Positions 32,161 through 44,451 of a stretch of DNA of 64,000 bases are shown in pieces. A program made the translations under genes and the position numbers. Position 1 is the first letter of the stretch. Each line of letters opens with the position of its first letter. The notes under the pieces were generated by a model. That model saw only the letters and a program-made list of their open reading frames with translations, was not told the DNA's origin and searched no databases. The stretch comes from Corylus avellana (Eukaryota; Streptophyta; Magnoliopsida; Fagales; Betulaceae), in the NCBI RefSeq assembly GCF_901000735.1, contig NC_081551.1, positions 11,463,671-11,527,670 on the forward strand. Reading direction: 5' to 3'.

Positions 32161-32214
32161 AGTCATATTAAATTATAAATTACGAAAGTGTCCCAACCAA
32201 GTCTTAAAGATGTC
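31101..32214. other. No recognisable gene
   Basis: Only short frames. One at 31420-31659 is open (SGFVDCNEYMVVFGHGCRRS) but resembles nothing I know. (TA)n at 32126-32158. Confidence 0.4.
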
Positions 32215-32845
32215 CTAATCGAGTCTCCTTGGGACCCCATTGTGACTTGCCTTGGACCTGCTCGAACCTGATCGGGACCCTGCCTAGACCCTATCAGGAC
32301 CCCGCTAGATCAGCCTGGGACCTTGTCGAGACCCACCCGAAACCTGACAGGGACATTTTCGTAATTTAAAATTTAATATCATTTTGCGTACACACCAAAT
32401 ACAGGAAAATAATTTCCATGAAAAAGGTTTTTTGCTGAAAACATTTTTCGATGTCAGGTCCTAGCAAGGACCCGACTAGGACCCCGCTTGATTTTCCTCA
32501 CATGGCAAATACTGAAAATTTTTTTTCTAGGAAATCATTTTCCAGGAAAATGTTTTATGCTGAATTTTTTTTTTTTTTTCTGACATCGAGTCTTGGCGGG
32601 GTCTTGGGCAGGTCTCGAGCGAGTCTCGACGGGGTCTTGGGTAGTTTTGGTACGGTCCTGGGCAGTTCCCGGTCAATTCCTGGCAAGGTCCCGGGAAGGT
32701 CTCGGCAAGGTCCCAGTCGGGTTCCGAGCGGGTCTCGGTCAACTCCTAGCAGGGTCTTAGGCAGATCCGGTTAGGTCCTAGGCAGGTCTTGACGGGGTCT
32801 CGAGTGGGTCATGGTCAAGTCCCACACGGGGTCCCAGGTCCTGGT
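32215..32845. repeat. Minisatellite of GGGTC-type units in inverted arms
   Basis: Degenerate units of about 18-22 bp built on GGTC(C/T)(C/T)GGGCAGGTCTCG. They run in one sense at 32583-32840 and in the complementary sense at 32221-32345, around a core with a few units at 32452-32490. The flanks carry TTTTCC/GGAAAA-rich stretches. Confidence 0.75.
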
Positions 32846-33073
32846 CAAAAATGGAAACCATTTTTCAGAAATTAAGGAAAAATTTTTGGTCAAACATAAA
32901 ATATTTTCTGTTGACTATTATTTTACGTCGCACCAAACACCTGAAAATACAGAAAACATTTTTCGAAAATCATTTTATGGCGAAACAAACGAAGCATTAA
33001 TAAAAAGACTTTTCCCCTACCAAGCTACCATAAATCAAGAAATCATGCTGCCATAAAAAAGACACTTCCCCTT

Positions 33074-33424
33074 GGAGAAAATATACTTCACCCCCCGAAC
33101 TATCCACACATTGCACTTTTAACCCCAATGTTTAAAAAGTGACATTTTACCTCATCCAAAGAATTTGGCAGTGACACTTGACCCTATGAAGTACACTTTA
33201 CCCCCTGAAGTATTTTGAGTTGACACTTTACTTCCTCGAAGTAACTAAGTTTTGAAGGGTAAAGTGTTAATTGAAAATACTTCAGGGGGATAAAGTTTAC
33301 TTCATGAGAGTCAAGTGTCAATGTTAGATACTTTGGGGTTGGGGTGTAGGGAGTATCACTTTTTAAACATTGAGGTTAAAAGTGTAAATGAGTGGATAGT
33401 TCAAGGGGTAAAGTGTATTTTCCC
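33074..33424. repeat. Foldback (MITE-like) element, about 350 bp
   Basis: The arms (about 33074-33238 and 33255-33424) are imperfect reverse complements across almost their whole length. Examples are ATACTTCACCCCCCGAACTA against the complement of TAGTTCAAGGGGTAAAGTGT, and the TTTAAAAAGTGA phrase in both. No ORF. Confidence 0.85.
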
Positions 33425-33891
33425 ATTTCCCCTCTAATTGAGTGTGTGTGAGCCACAAAGACGTGTGGCTTCAAGCAAACAAGATGCCAAATACCATCCT
33501 GAATTTTTCTTCTTCTCATTACGTTAACTCATTAAGAGTATGTTTTATATTGCGTTTGAAAAATATAGCTTTTAAGTTAAGAAAAAACCTTTTTTTTTTT
33601 TGCAAAAGTTTTATTTTAAAGATTTTGCCAAAAATGCGTTTTAGCTATTTTTAGGCTTTTTGGACCCTTAAAAGCGCTTTTAATTTTTTTACCAAATGAG
33701 TACTTTTTACTTTTTACTTTTCTTTTTTTTCCAAACGAATTTTTTGAGTGTTAAGCGTACATTTGAACCCACGGCATTCATCCAGAGCCTAAATGTTCAA
33801 ACAAACAAGCAAAGGACTTTGATATAATAAAGCGATTTGCTACCACGGTAATTTTAATTTCTATAAATTTCTAATGAATTAATTAAATTTG

Positions 33892-33955
<64 letters not shown>

Positions 33956-34317
33956 TAATTAACATATTGATGCAGAATGAATAATTTAACACACATAATA
34001 TAACCAAGCATAATCAATATTAAGGGGTTAAATACTTTTTTGCCACATGTGGTTTAACAACTTTAATTTTTGCCCCATTGATTTTATTTTGTATCATAGA
34101 TGGTACTTCAATAATGGTTAAAAACGAAGATGGCACCTCCGTCTAAATTCTGTCCAAAAATTGATGGAAATCTACGTTAGCACTCCTAAAAAATCGACAT
34201 ATGTTCATATACATAATTAAAAATGAAAAAATAAAAATTTTAAAAACTAAAGTGATTAAAAACATTAAAAATTTAAATTAAATAAAAGTTAATTTTTTTA
34301 TTAAAAAAAAAAAGGAA
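33425..34317. other. AT-rich stretch, no gene seen
   Basis: Contains T/A-rich tracts at 33585-33740, a (CT)n(AT)n microsatellite at 33894-33951 and, from 34020, sequence with a repetitive feel but no coding similarity. Confidence 0.5.
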
Positions 34318-34849
34318 AGTGGTGGCTCCAGCCGCCCCATTTTTCCCTAAGAGGTGGCCAACCATCCCCATGGGGGTGGCTGAAGCCACCCTTGGTTTGG
34401 GGGTGGCTGAACCACCCCCAACTTGCAAAATGGGGGTGGTAGAAACCACCCCCAAAGTTGTTGGGTGTATCCGAGCCACCCTCGTATGGCTTGGGGTGGT
34501 ATAGACCACGCCCAACCAGCCTATTTGGGGGGTGGTTCTGCCACCCCAAAAGACCAATTAAAAATAAAAAATAAAAAATTAAGGTTGGCCCTTGGGGGTA
34601 ACCTCACCACCCAAAGGGCCATGGGGCTGGTTCGGCCACCCTAGGCTAAACAAGGGTGGCCGAGCCACCCCCAACAACCTTGGGGGTGGTTTCGGCCACC
34701 CCTTAAGGCAAAATGGGGGTAGTTCGGCCACCCTAGGCCAAACAAGGGTGGTTGAGCCACCCCCAACAACCTTGAGGGTGGTTTCTACCACCCCCATTTT
34801 GCAAGTGGGGGTTGGCCGGCCACCCCTTAAGGCAAAATGGGGTGGCCAT
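34318..34849. repeat. Array of G/C-rich hairpin units
   Basis: About 13 consecutive short inverted repeats of the form GGGGGTGG-(3-6 nt)-CCACCCCC, for example GGGGGTGGCTGAACCACCCC and GGGGTGGCCGGCCACCCC-like variants. They are spaced 25-60 bp with linkers such as TTGGGG and GCAAAATGGG. An AT island lies at 34555-34580. The element at 34850 is inserted at its right edge. Confidence 0.85.
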
Positions 34850-36281
34850 TGTTGTGCCAAATACCCTCCTAAATTAATATGCGAATACTTGGCACGTTTT
34901 ACTCCTAAGTGCACAAGATCAAACGATAGTATAGCAGGCAAATACGAGATCATTTCCACAACGATTGGTAAATTATGCTTAGAATGTAATTTCCTATTTA
35001 ATTAATGGGTTTAAAACAATTGTCACAGATTGAATTAAAAAAAAATAATAATAAAATAAAAGAGATACTAAAAAGGATTAGGGTTTTGAAATCCATCGCT
35101 AACCATATTCAAATAAGATTAACAATATGCCAATATTCCAATTATCTCTAAATATCCAATGTTTGTCAACCTAAGGGCATGGTATCTACTCTTTAAGCTA
35201 TTGATTTCCCTCAACAACGAACTAAGCATGATATCTACTCTAGTTTGTTTCTTCCCCAAAGGATTTAGCATGATATCTACTCTAGTTCTTTTCTTCCCCA
35301 AAGGATTTAGCATTGTATCTATTAAGTTGTTCTTTAAGGAAGTATAAATCTATGGAAATCGACAACCACACGAGGCCTAGGGCATGGTATCCACTTCCGG
35401 TTCCCCATGTTTATTAGCTCAAGAACCTATGATGGGTTCTTTTGTCACTTTATTAAACTCAGGACTCGATCATCCAAATTGACTTAAATAACATAAATCC
35501 AAGCACATGCATATGATCAAACACATTCATATGGAGAATTCAAGTAAATAGGAAGTAATCAAATTAAACACCCAAAAGATAATTGTAACAACTGCGCCAA
35601 TATTGCAACCCTAAACAAACATGATTAGGGCTTCAAATTAGCCTTAGTTAAAATACTAAACAACATAACAAAAATAAAAGGGGAAGAGAAGAAAAACCCA
35701 AACTCCTCTTGATCTAGCCTTCAGTTCTTTTCCAAAGCTTGTGTATGCTTCTCCACACTTTTTCCTACAGGTTTAGAGGTCTATTTATAGGTTTTGAAAA
35801 ACCCTAAAAAACCTAGTAAAACCGAAGGTTTCTTTCCTAGTACAAGTAGGATAAAGTAAACCTAAATTGAAGTGGAAAAGAACTCTTTCCGCATCTGGGC
35901 CGTATGAGTGCAGTCGATCGCAGGTTGGTGCGCTCGATCGCACTCTTGCGATCGATCCTTTTGTTGGGCGCTTGTGCTCATCCTGTGCTCACGTCTAGCT
36001 TGATATGTGATCGAGCGCTGGTACGCTCAATCCTAGCTGTCTTGCTCTCGAGCGCAGGTGCACTTGAGCCTAGATTGGCTGCGATCGATCCTATGGCTTC
36101 CAGCTTTTTCCGAATTTGTCTTTTAAGTCTGAAACTTGTTGGAAACACTTGTTTTTCTTCAAAAACCTTAAAAACATAAGAAAACACAAAAACAAAGCAA
36201 GACATCAAATAATAACAAAACTAAGAGCCAAACATATGTAAATTAAGGGGCTACTATATATATATATATTGGCACTTATCA
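34850..36281 (-). repeat. 3' LTR of the tRNA-Asp element
   Basis: 1432 bp, TGTTGTGCC to CACTTATCA. Minus-strand TATA box at 35782-35789. Palindrome cluster at 35908-36090 (AGTCGATCGCAG, TGCGCTCGATCGCAC, GCTGCGATCGATCC and others) upstream of it. Three spaced TATCTACTCT motifs lie between 35188 and 35285. Confidence 0.9.
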
Positions 36282-36880
36282 CACCCTCAAACTTACATAT
36301 TGCAAGTCACTTACCAATACAAAACTGAAAATAAATGAAAAATAGAAAACAACAATATAAATCCATCTTTCGTGGGATGTACAATTGCATTTATTATATG
36401 AAACAAGCCTTTTAAACCCTTAAGCATCCCTAATTGGATGAGTGAAGTCTCGTGAGGGTTTAACAGAAATGTTACCCACAAACATTATGCAAAATTTATG
36501 TTATCCCAAAGGTTGAAGTATCACTTAAAACATTGATTTTCATTCATTACCAAGCTTAAAAAGATAAACTCAATCTTCACAATGAATTGAAATTCCAAAG
36601 TCTAATCACTTACAAAAGACAAGATAAGGCATTACAAGTTCAATTTAGTGTAAAGTGAACTAACACATAACTATGAGACTTCCAAATTATTTCCAATGTG
36701 CAATGACTCAATACCTCAAAGTATATTGGGACTCCCATTGGAATGAATAACCAAGGCATAACTTTCTTTTCTTTTCAGGCTCTACAATGTTTAGTTCCCT
36801 TAAGCTTTCTAATTGACCCATGTAACGAGTGTTAAGCCAATGACTCCTAAACTAGATGGCTTTAGGGCACTAGGTGTAAA
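36282..36880 (-). other. 3' non-coding region of the same element
   Basis: Matches 13865-14540 and 50340-50930. It is interrupted at about 36881, where the sequence switches to a duplicate piece of the Copia LTR (36883-36919). Confidence 0.75.
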
Positions 36881-36919
36881 GGCATTAGCAGCGGAATGAA
36901 TAATTATATAAATACGTCA

Positions 36920-37410
36920 TGTAAGAATTCAATATATAATTAAATGCTAATTGACAATAAAATTAGCAGTGGAATGAATAATTATATAAATACCTCTAGT
37001 CATGCTTTGCTCAAGCCAATTGAAGAACAGCTTCACAGCAATAAAATCTGGAAAACTAAAAATTATTAAGAGGTTCTTCTGACCTATGCCTACCAGTGAG
37101 TGCCAATTGATGGAATACATAGGCCTTATTTATAGGTAGGTCAGGGACCCTCAATTAGAGCTGTTACTTTAATTATTTCTCTCATCAAGGAATAAAAATC
37201 AAATAAATAATCAATACAGCTAATTGATTCCACAAAATGAAATCAAATGCTTGTTCCACAAGAATTAAATTGACAATTTAATTCAGAATATTTGATTTCA
37301 TAGAATAAGCTTTAATTGGAATAAATCATTGAATACCGTAATTATATATATTTTATAATTACAATAATATATGTGACATAAGAGACATACTTTAAATGAA
37401 ATTTCTTACA
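36920..37410 (-). repeat. 3' LTR of decayed Copia
   Basis: 491 bp, TGTAAGAATTC to ATTTCTTACA. The right neighbour on the minus strand is the purine tract AAGTGGGAGAA. Confidence 0.92.
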
Positions 37411-38299
37411 TTCTCCCACTTGGCCCTTATGACATATAAATTCCTTATGGTGTTCGGTTCTATGATATGGCCAATACTTCACAAAAATCTTTATAACATT
37501 ACCTTTATGTCTATAGACCAATTAAAGAGAAACTAAGTACAAATGAATTAATGAATCTCATATATTCTACATGACTTTATACTTTCTTTACTGGTAAACC
37601 TTAGTCATGGGATCTGCAATCATTAATTCAATACTTATATGCTCAATAGACATTTATTGTCACTTACTGTTCTCTTTCATAGTAATACTTTATGTCGATA
37701 TACAAACTTCTGCTTCTACTTAGTTTATTCTTAGAAAAGATAATTGCAGTAGAATTAACTCAAAAGATCTTTATGGGTCTAACTACAAAATCGACAATCT
37801 TGAGACCTTTAACAAAAATGTCTCAACTATAATGCATGTGTAACAAATTCACAGCATTTAATGACTTTTGCTTTCATGGTAGATGTAGCAACTATAGTCT
37901 GCTTACTGCATCTTCAGTATATAGTCTTTTAACAATAAGAAAGTATATATACTGAAGTCGATTATCTACTATCTACACGTTTATCAAAAATCAAACCTGA
38001 ATAAACACCACCAAATGGTAGTGTATCTTTAGGTTAAACTGTAGTTCTTGGTTCATTGCATATTCCACAATACTATATTGATCCAATAGTCCAACTGTTA
38101 TTTCAATGTCAGGTCTAATGTAGACATGTGCATACATATGGAATATTTTTCATTTGCCTTTGTTCCAATACATTTTGGGACATTATCCCCTTTAATAATG
38201 GGTGCTACTGAAGATTCATAGTTCTTCATTATGAATTTCTCCCAAAACTTTAGTGAGAGGAACTTTATGTAGCAAAAATCAAATTAGTGCTTGCAAGCA

Positions 38300-39102
38300 A
38301 AATATTATCTATATACATGACTAAAAGAAATGTAACTTTACTCCCACTGACCTTAAAGTATATTCAATGATTAACATGGTTCTTAATAAACCATGTGAGG
38401 CAATAACCTTGTATTATATACCACTAGTGAGAGGCCTATCTTAGTGTATTAATAGATATCCTTAATTTGCAAGCTTTCTGACTGTTATCAATAAAACCTT
38501 TAAGTTGTCTTATGTACACCTTCTCCTTAAAATCCTCAATTAGGAAAATTGTTTTTCACATTCTTTTGCTATAGCTCTAAACCAAATGAGCTACTCATAC
38601 CATGATTATCAATGCTTTCCTTTTGAGTAAGATCACTGGCTACAAGTCTAGCTTTATATCGTCCAACATTACCCGGAAGCATCCTTTTAGGTTTTGTAAA
38701 CCCATTTGCAGCCTATGGCTACAACTCCCTTTGGTAAGTCAACAAGATTCCAGACTTGAATTTTAGCCAAGGATTTTATCTCCTCCTTCATGGCATTGAA
38801 ACACAATTTGAAGTTACCTCCACCCAAAAGGATGTGAAAACAATTTTTGGATCATCCTTAGGTCCAACATAAAAATCAGACTCTTGGAAGTATACAACAT
38901 AATCACTAGGGATTGTTGGTTGCCTTATTCTAGAGAATCTTCTTAATCCTACTTCATTTACTTTTGACAAAGTCTGAGTAGGTTCATTTGGAACTTGTTC
39001 CTTATGAGTTGACTGTTCTGAAACTGATTGTGGTTCAAGATAATCAATTTGATTTTCCTTAAGCACAATCAAACACCCTTCATGTGAAGGAGCATTAGTC
39101 AA
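38300..39102 (-). pseudogene. Copia pol remnant: integrase-RT linker and RT
   Basis: The linker reads LRRFSRIRQPTIPSDYVVYF and GPKDDPKIV, the usual end of Copia integrase before RT. RT follows toward lower coordinates with GVVAIGCKWVYKT and pieces of the next motifs, in several frames and with many stops. No YVDD box is preserved in a readable frame. Confidence 0.75.
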
Positions 39103-39648
39103 CTCTTGTGCTTCCTCTAATTCAATCCCTTGAGGATAAGCACTTCCACTAAGTTCAGCGTCCTCTAGAAATTTTGAATATCTAGACTCAACAATTTTAG
39201 GACTAAATGAAGAACAGTAAAGCCTAAACCCCTTGGAGTTTATTGTATAACCTATAAAATTTCGCTAGTTGTCCTTGAATCTAATTACCTTAGGTGTGGA
39301 TTATAAATCCCCACTATAGCAAGACAACCCCATATGTGTAAACAATTTGAACTTGGTTTCATTCATTCCTTAATTTAGGTGTCTTATGGACAACCCTGAA
39401 TGGAACCCAGTTAAATGTATACACACCGGTTTTCAAGGCTTCACTCTATTAGGAGAATAGAATATTAGTATTACCTTTCATGTCTCCTTTCTCATGTACC
39501 TACCATAATACTATCTGCCTCTATCAGATCTTACGATCTTGAATTCCTTTTGTTTTGTTTCTCTACTTCTACCTTATAGGTACTGGAAGCATTTAATGCC
39601 CAAACCTTATGATTTTGAAGATAGAGATACATAAACTTTATATGGTTA

Positions 39649-39843
39649 TTACCGAAAGAGATATGATATCTCTAACCATTTAGGCAAGAAGTATGGAAAA
39701 GGTCTACACTTGTACATGATTTCAAGAATCTCAAAAACCCTTTTGTTGGCATATTTAGTGGTATAGTTGGTCTGCTTTACCTTAATGCAATCCACATAAA
39801 TACCAAAGATAGTAAATTTCAAGAGTCGTAAAAACTCTATCAT
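39649..39843 (-). pseudogene. Copia integrase remnant (zinc region)
   Basis: Reads FLRLLKFTIFGIYVDCIKVK, EILEIMYKCRPFPY and WLEISYLF. This aligns by pattern with the Copia GAG-pre-integrase and the start of the integrase core, where C-I-K-(G)-K and DICGPF are expected. Decayed. Confidence 0.65.
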
Positions 39844-40299
39844 TTATCGACCTTTTATTCTTTATAGAGATATATTCCAATCTCCAATGCCATAACATAG
39901 AGGATTTTCTCATTCATAAGACTCAGCTGTATGTCAACGTTTATATGCATGGATGAATTTTTTAAAAATTGGGATCTAGATCAATTTTAAATAGACCATT
40001 AATTTAATATTCCATTCAAAAATTTTAATAATGTTCAAACTTGATTTTAACAAACTAAAATAGAAATTAAATTTCTAAAAGAATTATGGAATATATAAAA
40101 ACATTATTAAGGTCAAAATGACATAACTGAATTTTTAAAATTAATCTATAGATCCCAACAAATATTATTTAGAAAACCCTGCATTGTGTTGACAACGTGG
40201 ACCGCTAAACCAAATTCAATTCACACAGTATTTAGGAGAGTCGATAAAAGAGATTCATGACACAGTAGATCTATGAGATTCCCTTTATTTCAAGTCATT

Positions 40300-40720
40300 T
40301 ATGATATTTTATGCAATCATTCTTTATATGCCCATAATTTTCCTTAGTGTAAGAGAAACAAGTATCTTAATTGCCATAACACTTTGTTGGGACCTTGTTC
40401 TCATTCATCAACTATTGGACATGATTGCCTATCAAGGTCTTTTCTGTAACATGAGTAACTTCTGGATTCTCATGTCTTAATCTCTCATCTTCTTAAACAC
40501 ACATGATCAGAAGTTTCTTTATTGATCAATTATCCTTATGTGTGCCACAAGATACTTGAAAAATACCATATTTAGATGAGAGAATTTAAAATAAAATTTA
40601 CCACAATGACTCAAAAACTCAACCTTTAGGGACTTTATAATGAGCTGTAATGTCCTTCATTTCCATAATGTGCTCAGACACATTTTGAAACTGTAAAAGG
40701 TTTTACTATAAAGCTTTTCT
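40300..40720 (-). pseudogene. Copia gag remnant
   Basis: Minus-strand pieces NVSEHIMEMKDITAHYKVPK, then HENPEVTHVTEKT, and a broken zinc knuckle (CFSYTKENYGHIKNDC, second Cys lost) show gag in the expected place before integrase. Many stops. Confidence 0.65.
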
Positions 40721-41100
40721 ATTAGGGTGCAGGACAAAACCTTATTGAAACTCACTAAATGTTCCTTAATGACCTTTCTTTGGCCCTAAAACATTAAGGA
40801 ATAAAACCCTAATGCTTTCCTTAATATGAGATTTCATGAACGTTGAAACTTAAGCGATTTAAATTACTACAATCATTCATGTTTAATAATCGCATGTGGC
40901 ATGCTTGATTTTCACCATACAAAACGCCAATTCAGTCTCCAAATACCCCAAAGTGAAAAGCACATTTTCTTTTCAGTCAGGAAAAATTACCACTAGGAAT
41001 TATTGGAACATAAAATACTAATAATTAAAGCAGTAGGAATACATCCAATAACCAAGAAAAATAATATACTTTAATGTTATGAAATAACGTTATTTAAATT

Positions 41101-41838
41101 AACCAATGTTAATTTAATAGTAAATTTCAACCTACCTGTGGGCAAAAGTGCATCACGCATGAAATTTACTCTTTATTAATAAGACTAATAAATTTAGCAT
41201 TAATAAATAAAATTTTCTATACCTATGGGCCTAAGAGAAATTTTATTTTCAATGTTAAATTTACTATCTTATTCTAATTAAGTCATAAAAATAAAAACGT
41301 TCCTATAGGGATTGGCAAATTAAACTTATGAATTAATTACAACACAATGTTAATTTTCTTTATGAAGTTCATGTATATAATCTTGATGCAATTATCATTA
41401 TAAAATCGGTATGCTATGACTCTTCCAAAATTATTATGACAATTAAGACTTCATTAACATCTAATTTATTTAAATTAATCAATGCTAATTTAATAGTAAA
41501 TTTCAACCTACCTATGGGCAAAGGTTGCATCACACATGAAATTTACTCTTTAATAGAACTAATAAATTTAACATTAATAAATAAAATTCTCTGTACCTGT
41601 GGGCCTAAGAGAAATTTTATTTTTAAAGTTAAATTTATTATCTTATTTTAATTAAGTCATAAAAATAATAACGTCCCTGTGGGGATTAGTAATTAAATTT
41701 ATGAATTAATTACAACATGATGTTAAATTTCTTTATGAAGTTCACATATATGATCTTGATGCAATTATCATTACAAAATCGATATGCTGTGGCTTTCCCA
41801 AAATTATTGTGATAATCACAACTTCATTAACATCCAAT
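41101..41838. repeat. Two tandem copies of a 376-bp unit inside the Copia leader/gag
   Basis: 41101-41476 and 41477-41838 are similar throughout, with shared phrases such as TTTAATAGTAAATTTCAACC and TTATGAATTAATTACAACA. A short 37-bp tandem repeat of GAACCCAAGTTCTAGACCCA lies nearby at 42260-42318. Confidence 0.85.
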
Positions 41839-43366
41839 AACTATATGGATGCCAAAACTAAAGTTCCCAAGAATAAAAGACAAAACCAACATGTCAGTGG
41901 ATAAACAATATTTTTCCAAAGTACAAGAAGACAGTGTCCCAGGTAAGTGAGGGGGCGTACAACGGCATACTTAAGTCCCTAGACTTGCTTTGCCAGAGCT
42001 TTTCGATTACAATTTTGGATAGTACCATAAACATTTACCAATATATGTGGCTTAGTTAATTATTCTTAGGTCTAAGCATCAAACAATATATATTTAAACA
42101 ATTAAAAGAATAAATATGTCCTTAAGTTCATGTATTAAAGAAACAATAATTTAATACCGAACAATTTAAATCATAAGATAGATAAAAATGTAATACTAAA
42201 ACATAATAAACTGCATAGCCTAATGGTCTTGAAAGTAACCTTAAGGCCTGTATACTTTAAGAACCCAAGTTCTAGACCCACATGAGCCTTTAAGAACCCA
42301 AGTTCTAGACCCACATGAGCCCAAATCACCTTACCTACTTTTTTTTTTAAAAAAAAATTTAATTTTAATTTTTTCTTTTTTAATTTTTAATTTTTAAACT
42401 GAATGGGTTATCAGGTTGGGCTTCCTTATTGGGTCAATTGTTTTTTTTTTTTTGGTTTTTGTATTGGGTTGGCCCAATCCGGTTAGCCCACTTAATAAAC
42501 ACAATTGGTTTTTGTTTTGTTTTGTGTTTTGTGTTTTTTTTTTTTTATCTGAATTGGGCTTGGGTTAAATAAACCCATACCCAGTGGCCCAAAAAACACT
42601 TGACCCGGTTCCTAATGGGTTAGAAACCCTACCCGGATATCATTAAGTTTTGACTCGGAAAAAACCCAAAATTAGAACCTCTAGCTGTCGCCCCTGTCTT
42701 CTTCTTCCTCATGCTTGTCGCCGCCATTCCTCATGCGTCGGCCACCAAGGGCCGGTGAACCGGCCAGACGACAGGCAGCCTGTGTAGGGCTACTGTTGTC
42801 AACCTTTATAGGCGAACTCAGTGAAGAGCCGCCATCCCGGCACATCCTTACGCAAGCAAACGGTGGATATCAGTGTTCTCAGCCTGGAGCGGCATCCTTA
42901 CGAATGCCAGGCCCAAAACGTCTGCCCAGTATTGTTCTTCATGGGCGGCCCGTGATGGGCAGCTCCTCACTGCATGCGGCAGAAGGCCGTTGATGGCAGG
43001 GGAAACCGTGACGCCATGGCCACTAATTCGGCTACCAAGGTGCACGTCGTTGGCTCGGGGTACCAAACTCGATTGGGAAAGTATAGCCATGGGTATAAAC
43101 CATTATAAAAATGAGAAGCCTGGGGAATTTTTTGAACAATGTTTGATATCAATCGGAGGAAGTCTTCCTGGTTCACAAAACTCCTTTGGTCCGGCAGCAT
43201 GCCTTCTAGGTCCCGTCAACAAGCATTACTTCAGAGTTGCAAAGAAACTCCAAATTATCTTTCTCAATGCTTCAGCGTAGCTCACGGTTACTTTACTTAC
43301 TAGTGCTCCAGCGGCACCCAATTAGACATATAATAATGCTAGACTGAGCAAATATAGCCTAGAGAA

Positions 43367-43380
43367 GGCTCTGATACCAC
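43367..43380 (-). other. Primer-binding site, initiator Met tRNA
   Basis: The minus strand reads GTGGTATCAGAGCC, adjoining the 5' LTR. Confidence 0.9.
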
Positions 43381-43381
43381 A

Positions 43382-43870
43382 TATAAGAATTCAATATATA
43401 ATTAAATGCTAATTCACAATAAAATTAGCAGTGGAATGAATAATTATATGAATACCTCTAGCCATGCTTTGCTCAAGTCAATTAAAGAACAGCTTCACAG
43501 CAATAAAATTTGAAAAACTAAAAATTATTGAGAGGTTCTTCTGACCTATGCCTACCAGTGAATGCCAATTGATGGAATACACAAGCCTTATTTATAGAGG
43601 CCAGGGACCCTCAATTAGAGCTATTACTTTAATTATTCCTCCCATTAAGGAATAAAAATCAAATAAATAATCAATACAGCTAATTGATTCCACAAAATGA
43701 AATCAAATACTTGTTCCACAAGAATTAAATCGACAATTTAATTCAGAATATTTGATTTCATAGAATAAGCTTTAATTGGAATAAATCGCTGAACACCATA
43801 ATTATATATATTTTATAATTACAATAATATACGTGACATAAGGGACATACTTTAAATGAAATTTCTTACA
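43382..43870 (-). repeat. 5' LTR of decayed Copia
   Basis: 489 bp. It starts TATAAGAATTC (TG changed to TA) and ends ATTTCTTACA. Matches 36920-37410 with scattered changes. Confidence 0.9.
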
Positions 43871-44047
43871 CAATGGAGATAATAACACCAGGAACGAGAT
43901 CATGTATCCTGGCCTAATGGAGGGCTCAAGTGCATAGGGCAGGCATTGCATGGAATGGTGGCTAAATTTTGAGATCAACGATCTTGTGAGAAAAAGAAAC
44001 CAATCAGATTTGGAATTTACAGTAGCTTTAGCACTGCTAGCTAGAAG

Positions 44048-44268
44048 TGCGCTTGATCGCTGAGGACTTACAGTCGATCGCAGTGGTGCGTTCGCTTCCT
44101 CTGATTGGGTGCTTGGTCTCGTTGCCACAAAATAGAAATAGTTTGGCAGTGGTGCGCTCGATTGCTAAGGACATGCGCTCGATCGCACTACTGCGGATGA
44201 AAATAGAACAATGGCTACAGCAGCATCAGTACTGCTGTCTGGCAGTGGTGTGCTCGATCGCACTACCG
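44048..44268 (-). promoter_or_regulatory. Palindrome cluster downstream of the primer site
   Basis: CAGTCGATCGCAGT, TGCGCTCGATTGCT, TGCGCTCGATCGCACT and TGTGCTCGATCGCACT, about 180-400 nt after the primer site in element orientation. Confidence 0.7.
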
Positions 44269-44451
44269 TAAAATAGAATAGGCTTGCGGATAGAAACAAA
44301 GAAAAATTATAAACACAAAATAAAATAAAAAATTAAAAAAAATTACAGAATTAAAAAAAAAAAAAAGAAACAAAGCAAGTAAAATAAACAAAGTTAAAAT
44401 AAAAATAAAATCAAACTAAAGGAAAAAATTTCTAGACATACTTTAACGCAA

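Larger units (their letters stand above)
36920..43870 (-). mobile_element. Decayed Ty1/Copia element, minus strand
   Basis: LTRs 36920-37410 (491 bp) and 43382-43870 (489 bp) with the primer site at 43367-43380 and the polypurine tract at 37411-37425. Coding remnants are in Copia order, but full of stops. No matching target duplication flanks it, and a piece of its own LTR lies directly left (36883-36919). A recombination or deletion event at the left end is therefore likely. A GC-rich stretch in its leader (42680-43080) is unassigned. Confidence 0.88.

Noticed and set aside
32451..32774. Frame with repeated GxSRxxP-type phrases
   Set aside because: Artefact of the GGGTC minisatellite; repeated in several frames on both strands.
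34318..34849. CRISPR-like array
   Set aside because: Units are irregular in spacing and themselves palindromic; there are no constant repeats with unique spacers, and the genome is a plant's.
34273..35005. Gly/Pro-rich frames on both strands (TTP, GGG phrases)
   Set aside because: Translation of the G/C hairpin array; opposing frames look equally good, which argues against coding.
42715..43280. Plus-strand frames in the GC-rich part of the Copia leader
   Set aside because: Opposite strand to the element, overlapping frames on both strands, no domain; only higher G+C makes them long.
36920..43870. Target site duplication for the decayed Copia element
   Set aside because: Flanks CGTCA and CAATG do not match, so none was claimed.
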